A stretch of DNA of 36,418 nt from a virus. Shown piece after piece: positions 15,466 through 23,787 of the stretch. Made by a program: the position numbers and the translations under genes. Under the pieces are notes generated by a model. The model worked only from the letters and a program-made list of their open reading frames with translations. It ran no database searches and was not told the origin of the DNA. The stretch spans positions 1 to 36,418 of IMG/VR virus record IMGVR_UViG_3300035698_008001. One strand, written 5' to 3'. The stretch's first letter is position 1. The number at the start of each line of letters is the position of its first letter.

Positions 15466-16608
15466 CTAGTTTGCGTAGTACACGTCAAGCAATGCTTGCG
15501 CTTTTGTTGGTTCGTTTTCTTGATAAGCATCAAATGCCGCTGCATCGTTGGCCTCTAAACACTCCTTATACGTTTCGTAAGGAAACGCGGTAGGTGTTGT
15601 TCCGCTGGTTGCACCTGGTGCGAGTTGACCACTTATGGGCTGCACAGCTGTTGCGTGTGCTAGAATCGCTTTTACGCTATCTAAGTTTGCCTGTGCCATC
15701 ATCTCATAGTGAGCGCGCAGGTCTGGCGTGATTTTCTTTTCTTGCTCTGCTGTGTCCAGCATTGCCTTAATGTCTGCATCTTTTTGTGCCTTCACCGCGT
15801 TTACAGCGTTGAGTTTAAGAGCAGCGTTCTCACTTTCAACCGTTTGTAGCGCGGTCACTTTTTCAGCGATCTGCGCTTCGGTAGCGTCTTTGGGTAAGCC
15901 CAGCTGTAGGGCTAATACTTCCTGGTTCATATTTTTGCTATTAGGATTCAAATTTTGTGGTGTTACGGTAGCCGCAACCTCGTAGGGTGCACCCATGGCA
16001 GTAATTGCCAGAGCGTCTTCTTGCGTTATAGGCACTGCACCTACAATCTCATCGGCAAAGCCCTCAGTAAGTGCCTCTTGTGCGTTCATCCAGTGGTCGC
16101 CATCGTTCCAAAGCGCGGTGATTTCCTCACTGGTCTTGCCTGTCTTTGTGGCATAAATGGCAACATAGTCGTCTTCAAGCGACTTGAGTAGTTTAAGCTG
16201 CTTTGTGATGCTCTTGTGCGTACCGCTGTAGTAACCTTGTGGCTCATGAATCATCACCTGCGAGTTCTTGCTTAGCTGGTTGGGAAACGAGCAAAGAATA
16301 AACGATGCGGCACTGGCGACGATGGCGCCACCTATAACCAGTACATTGTCGAAGTTCTCTTCTAAAATGTTTACAATCTCGTTTGCCTCTATACAGCTGC
16401 CACCTTCACTATTTATGTACACATGTGCGGTCTTGTGCTTTTTGCCCAAAACAAGAATATCACTGCGCACCGTGCCACTGTTTGCGTCAGACCAGTTAGC
16501 TATCTGGCCTATAATAGAAATTTGCGCAACATTGTCGCCAGACTTGGCCACTATATTTAGCGGCCGCCCTGCGTTTCCTGTTGCGTAAATTTCGTAGCTT
16601 GTGTTCAA
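15466..16608 (-). CDS. ClpP-like prohead protease fused to scaffold
   Basis: The 380-residue frame starts with TTG (16608); no ATG lies in frame upstream before a stop. Residues about 25-195 resemble ClpP: SEGG (67-70), catalytic Ser99 in VASAAS, His121 in MIHEPQG, and Asp171 before HWMNAQEAL..GFADEIV. Residues about 228-380 are helical, rich in alanine, glutamate and lysine, like a scaffold. An in-frame ATG at 15930 (MNQEVLALQLGLP) could give a separate scaffold of 154 residues, as Mu makes Z from within I. It lies just upstream of the capsid gene, the expected order. Confidence 0.85.
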   Translation of the reverse strand: MNTSYEIYATGNAGRPLNIVAKSGDNVAQISIIGQIANWSDANSGTVRSDILVLGKKHKTAHVYINSEGGSCIEANEIVNILEENFDNVLVIGGAIVASAASFILCSFPNQLSKNSQVMIHEPQGYYSGTHKSITKQLKLLKSLEDDYVAIYATKTGKTSEEITALWNDGDHWMNAQEALTEGFADEIVGAVPITQEDALAITAMGAPYEVAATVTPQNLNPNSKNMNQEVLALQLGLPKDATEAQIAEKVTALQTVESENAALKLNAVNAVKAQKDADIKAMLDTAEQEKKITPDLRAHYEMMAQANLDSVKAILAHATAVQPISGQLAPGATSGTTPTAFPYETYKECLEANDAAAFDAYQENEPTKAQALLDVYYAN

Positions 16609-16801
16609 ATGAATCTTGTTTTAAGTAATGGCTTTTATGCCGTTTTGAGATGACAAAGATTAGGCGGTTTTTGCGTTGTAAAAAATGCATGTTTATAGCT
16701 ATAGCCCTGTAACTATAGGCACTAGCCATAAGCCTAAGGTGGTAAACGGCCGTTTTTTACAAAGGTTAATTAGGTTCAATTTTGCATGTATAATTAAGAA
16801 A
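16609..16801. promoter_or_regulatory. Divergent late control region
   Basis: About 190 bases separate the leftward protease gene and the rightward terminase gene, so both late promoters must be here. I see no strong TTG/TAnnTTTG promoter; the best leftward candidate is TAATCTTTG near 16667-16675. Two copies of the self-complementary CTATAG lie 14 bp apart at 16699-16704 and 16713-16718, and a 12-bp palindrome AAACGGCCGTTT at 16745-16756. Weak promoters with symmetric sites fit late promoters that need a phage activator, as Mu late promoters need C. This is inference. Confidence 0.45.
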
Positions 16802-17296
16802 ATGGCAAAGACTACAGAGCGCAGGGCTGCGCGTGAATTTTACATGCAATTTAAAGAGCAAAAAGAAATTGCCAGCCTAGTGGGCGTGAGCGAAAAGACC
16901 GTAACCCAGTGGGTTTCAAAATACGGATGGAAGCAAGAACGCGAAGCCCGTGTTAACGGTTCTAAGAGCCGCATAGGCTCTATTAAAGAAGTTATAGGCA
17001 AACTCACAGACCAGCGGCTATCGCTGTTTGATAAGGTAAAAGAAGCCGAGAATAGGGGCGATAAAGAGGAAAGCCTAGCCCTCTCTAAACAGGCCACAAG
17101 CATAGGCGACGAGGTGAGCAAATACAACAAGACGCTGGAAAATCTAGACGAGAAAAACCGTATTTCGTTAAGTACCTACATTGAGGTACTGGACGATATT
17201 TTTAACGCGCTCAATCGCAAAGAACCACGCCTGTATGTTCAGACCCTAGAGTTTCAAGAAGAGCACCTCACACACATTTCTACCAAATTTAACTAA
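16802..17296 (+). CDS. Terminase small subunit-like HTH protein
   Basis: The frame is open upstream, but the ATG at 16802 (MAKTTERRAAREFYMQ) is the natural start: the earlier codons read through control sequence. The 165-residue product has a helix-turn-helix at about 19-42 (EIASLVGVSEKTVTQWVSKY) and a helical, charged remainder. This layout is that of terminase small subunits or of Mu Gp27-type proteins, which recognise packaging DNA. It is the first gene of the rightward late operon and precedes the large terminase. Confidence 0.75.
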   Translation: MAKTTERRAAREFYMQFKEQKEIASLVGVSEKTVTQWVSKYGWKQEREARVNGSKSRIGSIKEVIGKLTDQRLSLFDKVKEAENRGDKEESLALSKQATSIGDEVSKYNKTLENLDEKNRISLSTYIEVLDDIFNALNRKEPRLYVQTLEFQEEHLTHISTKFN

Positions 17297-17745
17297 TGAA
17301 AAACCGAGATATAACAGTCGTTCAAACCCCGTTTAACAGCCTTTTAAATAGTATTAAAACAACCGCCAGCATCTACTGTTGGTCTGCTAAGAATGTAGCA
17401 AGAATTGCAGCACGCATTTGCGGACAGGTGTTGACAACGCCCGTGTATTTGTGCTATGGGCTTTTCTGGGCTGTGGCCCTGCTTTTTAAAATGGGATTTA
17501 TAATTATAGGGCTATCCTACCACCGTGCCACAATGGCACAATGGCAACTAGAAATAGGGCGCGTTTTCTTAATACACGGTGCAAACCTGCAAGTAGGCCA
17601 GCCAGTGAGGTTTAGAAACCAGCGCGCAGGTAAAGTGATGCATAAATGGGTGGCAAATTTGCACTTTGATTTTCGCAACAACTGCATTAATACAACCTAC
17701 AGCGCGCAGCCTATACCAGGCATGAGCAATCGATTTAAAAAATAG
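17296..17745 (+). CDS. Membrane-associated protein between terminase genes, unknown
   Basis: The 149-residue protein starts on the last base of the small-terminase stop. It has a hydrophobic region at about 45-76 (TTPVYLCYGLFWAVALLFKM, then GFIIIGLSY) that would cross the membrane once or twice, then a soluble, basic C-terminal half with beta character. It is not a known terminase part. Membrane location in a head operon is odd; holin, exclusion protein or a head-membrane factor are all possible. Confidence 0.65.
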   Translation: MKNRDITVVQTPFNSLLNSIKTTASIYCWSAKNVARIAARICGQVLTTPVYLCYGLFWAVALLFKMGFIIIGLSYHRATMAQWQLEIGRVFLIHGANLQVGQPVRFRNQRAGKVMHKWVANLHFDFRNNCINTTYSAQPIPGMSNRFKK

Positions 17746-17747
17746 GT

Positions 17748-19259
17748 ATGCTTAGAAAAGATAAAATAGCCCTAGAACGCTACCGCGAGAAATTAAAACT
17801 TGCGGCTAGTTCTGGTACGATAAATTTTGACGAGACCAAAGACGAAAAGCGCGAGCGGATTGCTCTTTTTAAAAAAGACTATGCCGCTTGTACCACGCAC
17901 TATTTCCCGCACTATGCGACCAGCGCGATACCTGATTTTCACGTAAGGTTTGCAAAAATGGTTCTCAAGGACCCTGCTGGCAAGTTTTTTGCCGAGTGGG
18001 GACGTGCCCTGGCAAAATCTGTGTTATGCGATGTCACCGTGCTATACTGGCTGTGGCTCAATGACGAGGTAAAATATGCCGTAATCATAGGCAACAGCAA
18101 GGACAAAGCAAAACAGCTGCTAGAAGACATACAGGCCGAGTTTGAGGGCAACCCACGAATCATCGCCGATTTTGGCGAGCAAAAATTAGAAGGCCACTGG
18201 GAAGCTGGTGACTTTAGAACACGCAGCGGCTTTATAGGCAAGGCACTGGGCATGGGTCAGAGCGTGCGTGGACTGCGGGTGCAGTCCCAACGCCCCGACA
18301 TTGTCATCTTAGACGATATAGAGACTAAGGATCTGGTTAAGAACCCAAGGCGGCAAGACGAGATGGTGCGGTGGATAGAACGCGACCTGTTGCCTACCAT
18401 GGATGGCCGACGACGCAGAATGCTGTACGCAAACAACAGGTTCTCGCCTCGTATGATACAAACAGAGCTGCAAAATAGACACCCTAAATGGAAGGTGCAC
18501 CATGTTAAGGCCTATAACCCGGTGACCTACGAGCCTACGTGGCCAGGCAAGTATAGCGCGCAATACTTTAAAGATATAGAGAGTGAAATAGGCATACTGG
18601 CAGCAAGAGCAGAGTACCTGAACGAGCCGCACATAGAGGGTAAGATCTTTACGCAAGAGCAAATACAATGGGGCAAGCGGCCAGCGTTAAACCATTTCAC
18701 AATTATTGTCGGACACTGGGACATCGCATACGCAGGTACAGCAACAGCAGATTTTAACGCAGTAAAAGTGTGGGGCCTGCACGGCAAGAATTTTTGGAAT
18801 ATCGACAACTTTGTCAAGCGCACTAAAATGCGCCAGGCACTGGAATGGATGTGCCACGTACAACTTCATTTACCGCCTACAGTGGCTATACACTGGCGGT
18901 ATGAATCGCAGTTTTGGAATGACGAGGTAGAGCGTACCATACGCGAGGTAGAGGCGCACCATAAGATACAGCTCAATTTAATTAAGGTAGACACGCCGCG
19001 AACTAAAAAGTACGATCGCATGATGATGCAACAAGTGTACTACCAAAACGGCCGTGCCTACTATGACGAGAAATTAAAATCGCATAACGATACACAAACA
19101 GGTATCGCGCAGCTCTTGTCGCTAGAACCCGGCTACAATAGCAATGACGATGCGCCCGATGCAGATCAGCAATGCTTTGAGTTCTTAAGTAAACATATAA
19201 TGAGCAGCAATGGCAGGCCTATCGCTATGGGAAATTATGAAACTAAACACCGATTTTAA
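17748..19259 (+). CDS. terL: Terminase large subunit (Mu Gp28-like)
   Basis: The 503-residue protein has the two terminase domains. In the ATPase, a degenerate Walker A (WGRALAKS, 84-91), a Walker B with adjacent acid (DIVILDDIE, 184-192) and the motif MLYANNRFSP (225-234) are visible. The nuclease starts near 320 with GHWDIAYAGTATADF (Asp325) and ends with acidic APDADQQ near 466-472. It packages DNA by the headful mechanism in Mu-like phages, cutting in flanking host DNA. Confidence 0.9.
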   Translation: MLRKDKIALERYREKLKLAASSGTINFDETKDEKRERIALFKKDYAACTTHYFPHYATSAIPDFHVRFAKMVLKDPAGKFFAEWGRALAKSVLCDVTVLYWLWLNDEVKYAVIIGNSKDKAKQLLEDIQAEFEGNPRIIADFGEQKLEGHWEAGDFRTRSGFIGKALGMGQSVRGLRVQSQRPDIVILDDIETKDLVKNPRRQDEMVRWIERDLLPTMDGRRRRMLYANNRFSPRMIQTELQNRHPKWKVHHVKAYNPVTYEPTWPGKYSAQYFKDIESEIGILAARAEYLNEPHIEGKIFTQEQIQWGKRPALNHFTIIVGHWDIAYAGTATADFNAVKVWGLHGKNFWNIDNFVKRTKMRQALEWMCHVQLHLPPTVAIHWRYESQFWNDEVERTIREVEAHHKIQLNLIKVDTPRTKKYDRMMMQQVYYQNGRAYYDEKLKSHNDTQTGIAQLLSLEPGYNSNDDAPDADQQCFEFLSKHIMSSNGRPIAMGNYETKHRF

Positions 19260-19688
19260 ATGGCATACACATTCTTAACACCGCAAGACCTGAAAGCAGG
19301 CATGATAGACAAGTTTCTAACGGAACGTTCAGACGAGCAACCCGAGGTACTTATGGCACTAATCGAGACCAAAAAGATAGCCCTGATAAAGGCAAAACTA
19401 TCGGGACGGTTTGACACCACAGCCATATTTGCCGCCACAGCAGCAGACCGCGACTACCTGATTGTAGACATTTTGGTTAAGTTGTGTCTCTATGATTTTA
19501 TACGTCGCAACGCAGCTCGTAAGGTTCCCGAAGACTACCTAGAGGACTGGAAGTGGGCAAACAAACAACTCGACATGCTGGCAGCTGGAACACTTGCACC
19601 CGATAGTCTGCCGAGACCAGAAACGACCGATACGAGCGGCGATGGTCGTTTTTTTGCAAACATTTATAACACAGACTGGAATATATGA
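19260..19688 (+). CDS. Gp36-like head-tail connector protein (DUF1320)
   Basis: The 142-residue protein has the DUF1320/Gp36 look: MAYTFLTPQDLKAG at the start, then an alpha-helical core ending in DYLIVDILVKLCLYDFIRRN and PEDYLEDWKWANKQLDMLAAG. In Mu-like phages this protein is a head-completion or adaptor factor. Here it lies between terminase and portal, and not after the capsid gene as in Mu. It overlaps the portal start by 4 bases. Confidence 0.8.
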   Translation: MAYTFLTPQDLKAGMIDKFLTERSDEQPEVLMALIETKKIALIKAKLSGRFDTTAIFAATAADRDYLIVDILVKLCLYDFIRRNAARKVPEDYLEDWKWANKQLDMLAAGTLAPDSLPRPETTDTSGDGRFFANIYNTDWNI

Positions 19689-21811
19689 GCCTTATAGATA
19701 GAATTTTTAACCCGTCACGCTTTCGCGAAAGCATTGTAAACAACCTCACAGACGACGAGGTGCGCATGCAGTTTGCAGAACGACACCAGGCACGTGCAGG
19801 TGGCACGCCCAAAACACTGAGCGGGCAAATTAAAGGCAACGCACTGCTGTTTACGCCTAAGACCATAAGCGACTGGAACAACGCATTGCAAACGGCGACA
19901 GACCCTGAAAACCCGACGTTGCAGTTCCTGTCAGAGTTGTACGAAAACCTACTACTGGACTCACACACACGATCTATCATTGAAACACGCGTGATGCGCG
20001 TGACCAAGGCCAAGTTTAAGGTCGTTAATGAAAATGATGAAGAGAACGAGGAGCTTACAGAGCTGCTTATGCGACCGTGGTTTATGGAATTTATACGCTG
20101 TGCCGTATGGTCACATTTTACTGGTGTAAAAGTGATAGAGCTGTATGAGACTGACGTGTTTGGGGAACTTAAAACCATTAAGGACTTGCCCATGGCACAC
20201 CTGCTGCCCAAACGTGGCGAGATTTCTAAAGAGGAAGGTGAGGCCACAGGCATTCCATATCGCCAGGGGTCGTTTGCGCGCTACTACCTGCAAATAGGTG
20301 CAAATGATAGTATAGGTGAGCTGTACAAAATGGCACCGCTCATCTTAGCCAAAAAAATATCCATGGGAAGCTGGCTTAACTATGTTGAAAAATATGGTAT
20401 AGACCCGCGTGTCGCATACACCGCTAACTACACGCAAAAACGAGAAACCGAGCTGCTAACCGCACTGCAAAACCTAAAAAGTGCGGACATTATGGTGCTG
20501 CAAGATGGCGAGCGCATAGAAAGCGTAGGCAGCACAGACAAAGACGCATACCAGATTTTTAAAGAGCTGGGCAGCATGCTGAATGATGAGCTTTCAAAAT
20601 CAGTACTTGGACAAGCTGGAACGGTAGATGCAAAAGAGAAAACAGGCACCTATGGCAGCATGCAAGTAATGCAAGGATTAAGCGAGGACAGACACGAGAG
20701 TGATAGACTCTTTGTACGGCACCTGGTCAACAAAGATTTGCTGCCCAAGCTCGTTGGCATATCGACGTTTTACAGCGCGTTTACCAACCACAGGCTGCAA
20801 TGGGACGACAGCGAAGAGATGGACGCTAAAACGGTTGCAGATCTAGCGGTGAGCCTTACAAATGCTGGTTTTGAACTAGACATAGAAGACTTAAACGAGC
20901 GATTGCCGCTTATTGTTACCGGCTATAGAAATGTGATGCCTGGTTTTATGCCGGGAAAGAATAGGCCCGATGCGTTTGCCAGCGAGATTGCTGCATATTA
21001 TGCAGCCCAAGGCATCGGGCTAGAAGACAACTATGAGCCTGTCGCGGCGGGTTTAAGTGTGTGGAAAAACACCATCACCGCAATAGCGCGCAAGCTTTTT
21101 AATGGAACAATTAAAGCGACCGAGCTAGACGAGGATTTAATAACCCTTATCTATGAAGAGCTAGAAGGTGCTGCTACAGCCGGGCTAGGTGACGACTATG
21201 ACGAGGACGACGAGGAAGTTCCTAACGACAAAAAGGCAACAGCGCGCAAGGTTAAGAGCAATGTCTATCGCTTTGCAGCTGCAAAAACGTATAGTGAAAA
21301 CGTAGCAATGACAAATGCGCTGCTGGACAAGGAAGGAAAGCTGCGCAGCTGGGAAGATTTTAAAAAAGAGGTGCTGCAAATAAATGAAACCTTTAACCGC
21401 AACTACCTGCAAGCCGAGTTTCAAACAGCGCGCAGGTCTGGACAGGCGATTAGACAATGGGAGGATTTTAAAGCAACTGCAGACCTGTTCCCAAATCTGG
21501 AATATAGAACCGTGGGCGATAAACGTGTGCGCGATGATCATGCAGATCTAGACGGTACTATTAAACCCCTGAACGACCCGTTTTGGGACACGTGGTACCC
21601 GCCGAATGCGTTTAGATGCAGGTGTGGCGTGCGGCAAACAGACAAGGCCGTAACAGGTGGAACGATTAGAACGGAACCCGACAAAGGATTTAAACAGCAT
21701 GTGGGCAAGTCGCTTGAAATCTACAGTGACGATCACCCCGTTTTTGTGAACCTGCCCAAAGAAGTAAACGAGGATATAAACGAGCGATGGAAGGAACGCA
21801 ATGAAGAATAA
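19685..21811 (+). CDS. Portal protein fused to Mu F-like minor head protein
   Basis: The 708-residue protein joins two Mu genes. Residues about 40-450 are the DUF935/Gp29 portal (for example SDWNNALQTATDP, ETRVMRVTKAKF, MAPLILAKKISMGSWLNYVE, GTYGSMQVMQGLSEDRHESD). After an acidic linker (DDYDEDDEEVPNDKKA, about 503-518) residues about 545-660 are the Mu F (Gp30) domain, with DDHADLDGT, NDPFWDTWYPPNAF and CRC (645-647). Many related phages encode these separately. A GCTTTCGCGAAAGC palindrome lies near the start (19719-19732). The stop overlaps the next gene by 11 bases. Confidence 0.9.
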   Translation: MSLIDRIFNPSRFRESIVNNLTDDEVRMQFAERHQARAGGTPKTLSGQIKGNALLFTPKTISDWNNALQTATDPENPTLQFLSELYENLLLDSHTRSIIETRVMRVTKAKFKVVNENDEENEELTELLMRPWFMEFIRCAVWSHFTGVKVIELYETDVFGELKTIKDLPMAHLLPKRGEISKEEGEATGIPYRQGSFARYYLQIGANDSIGELYKMAPLILAKKISMGSWLNYVEKYGIDPRVAYTANYTQKRETELLTALQNLKSADIMVLQDGERIESVGSTDKDAYQIFKELGSMLNDELSKSVLGQAGTVDAKEKTGTYGSMQVMQGLSEDRHESDRLFVRHLVNKDLLPKLVGISTFYSAFTNHRLQWDDSEEMDAKTVADLAVSLTNAGFELDIEDLNERLPLIVTGYRNVMPGFMPGKNRPDAFASEIAAYYAAQGIGLEDNYEPVAAGLSVWKNTITAIARKLFNGTIKATELDEDLITLIYEELEGAATAGLGDDYDEDDEEVPNDKKATARKVKSNVYRFAAAKTYSENVAMTNALLDKEGKLRSWEDFKKEVLQINETFNRNYLQAEFQTARRSGQAIRQWEDFKATADLFPNLEYRTVGDKRVRDDHADLDGTIKPLNDPFWDTWYPPNAFRCRCGVRQTDKAVTGGTIRTEPDKGFKQHVGKSLEIYSDDHPVFVNLPKEVNEDINERWKERNEE

Positions 21812-22313
21812 TGCGCCCGATTTTAAAAATATAGGAACACAGCTCATTGCAGACATACCTCGCTATGCGAGCGTTACGGCTCTTAACTTTTTTCAAGACA
21901 GTTTTAGAAAACAAGGCTGGGAAGATGTAACCTTTGCGCCCTGGGCTGGGCGCAAAGATGCGAGCGGCACAGGCCGTGCGATTTTAACAAACACCAGCTA
22001 CCTTCAAAACGAGCTGCGCATAACACAAGCCACTGCCAGAACCGTTAAGATTGTAAATGATGCTCCCTATGCTGCCATACACAATGAAGGTGGCGTGGTA
22101 AGCATGCGCATCACGCCTAAAATGCGCAAGTTCTTTTGGGCAAAATTTTACGAGACCAAAAAAACAAAGTGGAAGTACATGGCGCTTATGCGCAAAAATC
22201 AGCTCACTTTTAAAATGCCCAAACGCCAGTTTATGGGGCACAGCAAAATGATGATGGAGCAAATGGACACGTGGCTTTTAAAGCAGATTTTAACCCGATT
22301 TAAACAAGCATAA
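21801..22313 (+). CDS. Virion morphogenesis protein, Mu gpG-like
   Basis: The 170-residue protein has the gpG/tail completion S-like pattern: ALNFFQDSFRKQGWED, WAGRKDASGTGRAIL, LQNELRIT, APYAAIHNEGG and, at the end, MPKRQFMGHSKMMMEQM. These proteins join head and tail or complete the tail in P2- and Mu-like phages. Its gene overlaps the portal-F gene by 11 bases, the same neighbourhood as in Mu (F then G). Confidence 0.85.
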   Translation: MKNNAPDFKNIGTQLIADIPRYASVTALNFFQDSFRKQGWEDVTFAPWAGRKDASGTGRAILTNTSYLQNELRITQATARTVKIVNDAPYAAIHNEGGVVSMRITPKMRKFFWAKFYETKKTKWKYMALMRKNQLTFKMPKRQFMGHSKMMMEQMDTWLLKQILTRFKQA

Positions 22314-22317
22314 AAGA

Positions 22318-22860
22318 ATGAGCGATATACAGACATTTGAGGAGTTATACGTAGACCTGTGCGAGCAAGTGGCAGCCAAAATGCCCGCTATAAACTGGCA
22401 AGACCTGTGGCACGAGCAGGTGAGTTTTTTAGACACCGAACACCCTTGGGAAGGCAATGCCATATTTTACGAGTTCCGCGGTGTGGATAGTGCAGACTTG
22501 TCACAGCTGGCGCAAGCCGTAGACCTGCAAGTGGACGTGTATTTATTTTACGAAACCTTTTTAGACACCGCACACGGCAGCTATAATCAAGAAGATGCCC
22601 TTCTATACCTGCGCGATTTAAGCACACTTAACAGCATTTTTCATGGCTACAGTAGTGATGCCATAGACGGCATGCGACGTGTGAGTTTTGGCAGAGTAGA
22701 AACGGGAGGTGCGGGCAACTTATACCGCGTAACTTTTATGGGGCAAACAAGAGACCACAGCGCAGTTAAGATGACGCAGGGTGTTGTTCCTGGCGATGCT
22801 GCGGTAAGTGAGGGAGAGCGACCAGAACGGGAACTCAATAACAATTTTATGATTCAATAA
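22318..22860 (+). CDS. Probable tail terminator or head-tail connector
   Basis: The 180-residue protein is the last gene of the rightward operon. It begins with helical residues (TFEELYVDLCEQVAAKMPAI), continues with a strand-rich core (VDLQVDVYLFYETFLDTA, then LLYLRDLSTLNSIFHGYS, then MRRVSFGRVETGGAGNLYRV). This helix-strand-helix-strand order with a long gap is typical of tail terminator proteins (Mu Gp37-like place). The family match is not certain. It converges with the small regulator at 22854-23057 and overlaps it by 7 bases. Confidence 0.6.
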   Translation: MSDIQTFEELYVDLCEQVAAKMPAINWQDLWHEQVSFLDTEHPWEGNAIFYEFRGVDSADLSQLAQAVDLQVDVYLFYETFLDTAHGSYNQEDALLYLRDLSTLNSIFHGYSSDAIDGMRRVSFGRVETGGAGNLYRVTFMGQTRDHSAVKMTQGVVPGDAAVSEGERPERELNNNFMIQ

Positions 22861-23057
22861 CCCGCACGCGCAAAAACAATGTGTTCTATGGTGCTCGATG
22901 CCATGAAGTATCTTTTGGCAATGCGCGTGTATATATACTCGCTGGTGTACTTTTTTACGCCGTTTTCGCGTATAGCATCTAGGTTGCTATATTCTTTGCG
23001 TATAGCCTCAGAGCGCATCTCTATACGTTGCTGGCGGTTAAGTTGGTTGTATTGCAT
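22854..23057 (-). CDS. Small helix-turn-helix regulator after a terminator
   Basis: The 67-residue basic protein has a probable HTH near the end (YTSEYIYTRIAKRYFMASST followed by IEHIV), of a type seen as short transcription factors in Bacteroidota phages. Its ATG lies two bases after a hairpin plus T-tract on the same strand (23061-23093). Transcripts entering from the operon to the right must therefore pass a terminator to reach it. It could be the late gene activator, held back until antitermination, but this is speculative. Confidence 0.65.
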   Translation of the reverse strand: MQYNQLNRQQRIEMRSEAIRKEYSNLDAIRENGVKKYTSEYIYTRIAKRYFMASSTIEHIVFARAGY

Positions 23058-23060
23058 AAA

Positions 23061-23093
23061 AAAAGCGTGTTATCAAAAATAACACGCTTTTGT
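23061..23093. terminator. Bidirectional terminator between convergent operons
   Basis: The arms AAAAGCGTGTTAT and ATAACACGCTTTT enclose a 5-base A-rich loop, with A-runs before and T-rich sequence after. It can end both the rightward head operon, after running through the antisense of the small regulator, and the leftward middle operon. Its leftward U-tract almost touches the start codon at 23057. Confidence 0.85.
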
Positions 23094-23133
23094 TTGTTTA
23101 TACAAGCATATCGTGCTTGCGGTTATTCACAGG

Positions 23134-23310
23134 TTATTCAACTGTTTTATTAGCTTGCTGACCAGGCAACGAGCCGTTCATGCGTTTTATCTCAATGATA
23201 ATAATTTTCTGGTTTGAAATTACTTCATTTATTCGTAACATCCATGCCCCTAGCAGGCGCATTGCGACGATGAAGACTATAAAAGATACTATTGCGATTA
23301 ATGCGTACAT
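23134..23310 (-). CDS. Small single-pass membrane protein
   Basis: A 58-residue frame begins MYALIAIVSFIVFIVAMRLL, one membrane segment with a very short outside part, followed by a cytoplasmic, charged helix (about 24-46) and a polar tail. Codon use and spacing (18 bases after the preceding gene) fit the operon. The family is unknown; small proteins with this layout can be holin partners or exclusion proteins. Confidence 0.6.
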   Translation of the reverse strand: MYALIAIVSFIVFIVAMRLLGAWMLRINEVISNQKIIIIEIKRMNGSLPGQQANKTVE

Positions 23311-23328
23311 AATTTTTGATTTTAAGAT

Positions 23329-23553
23329 TTATAATTTAGGTGCGTGATGTTCTTGTAAATAATCGCCCATTTGGCGCATGTAGCGGGCTATGGCCATGGG
23401 GCGGGCGTCGTTAGTGTCGTTTAGCAGTGTTGTGTTTTGTGAGTCGTTAAACTGGCCTTGCTGCCATATACATACGATGCCGTTGTGCTGGTCTGTGCAG
23501 ACAAACGAGCCTGGTTCCTGGCCTGCTACGACGTGGTATCTAGTTGTGTTCAT
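23329..23553 (-). CDS. Small soluble protein of the middle operon, unknown
   Basis: The frame could start at 23586, but ATG at 23553 (MNTTRYHVVAGQEPGSFVC) overlaps the previous gene by only 14 bases and is preferred. The 74-residue product reads like a small beta sheet (YHVVAGQEPGSFVCT, GIVCIWQQGQF) followed by a helix (RPMAIARYMRQMGDYLQEH). No motif for catalysis or DNA binding is visible. Confidence 0.6.
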   Translation of the reverse strand: MNTTRYHVVAGQEPGSFVCTDQHNGIVCIWQQGQFNDSQNTTLLNDTNDARPMAIARYMRQMGDYLQEHHAPKL

Positions 23554-23728
23554 TTTGAAGAGCTTTTGTGCGGTTGTAGATTGCAATGATGCATTGCTCG
23601 TATTTCACTCGCTTTGGGCTGTTGCCATAGCTGCGGGCGTCCTTAAAGCCTAAAAGCTGTGCAATCGATTCATTGTCTAGCTGCAGTGCGTTGCGCACGT
23701 CTTGTATTGTTGTATTTTTGTCGCTCAT
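23540..23728 (-). CDS. Small DNA-binding HTH protein
   Basis: The 62-residue protein contains TIQDVRNALQLDNESIAQLL followed by GFKDARSYGNS and a basic-aromatic helix (KRVKYEQCIIAIYNRTK). This is a short helix-turn-helix type found beside phage regulatory genes in Bacteroidota. Its leader contains a 15-base sequence (23746-23760) that is repeated before the 24167-24802 gene. A role as middle or late regulator is inferred from position between early and late modules. Confidence 0.65.
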   Translation of the reverse strand: MSDKNTTIQDVRNALQLDNESIAQLLGFKDARSYGNSPKRVKYEQCIIAIYNRTKALQNEHN

Positions 23729-23745
23729 AAGTGATGTTTAAAATG

Positions 23746-23760
23746 TTACTTATTGTTTGA
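23746..23760 (-). repeat. Left copy of 15-bp leader repeat
   Basis: TTACTTATTGTTTGA occurs here and at 24824-24838, each about 20 bases ahead of a leftward gene, with looser similarity on both sides. The pair bounds the segment that holds the two AT-rich genes, which looks like an inserted cassette. Confidence 0.75.
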
Positions 23761-23787
23761 AAAGGATAGCCCGGTGTAGCAAACAGT

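Noticed and set aside
19498-20253. 251-codon minus-strand frame over the portal and Gp36-like genes
   Set aside because: Strong portal and DUF1320 similarity on the plus strand; the antisense peptide is serine-rich and structureless.
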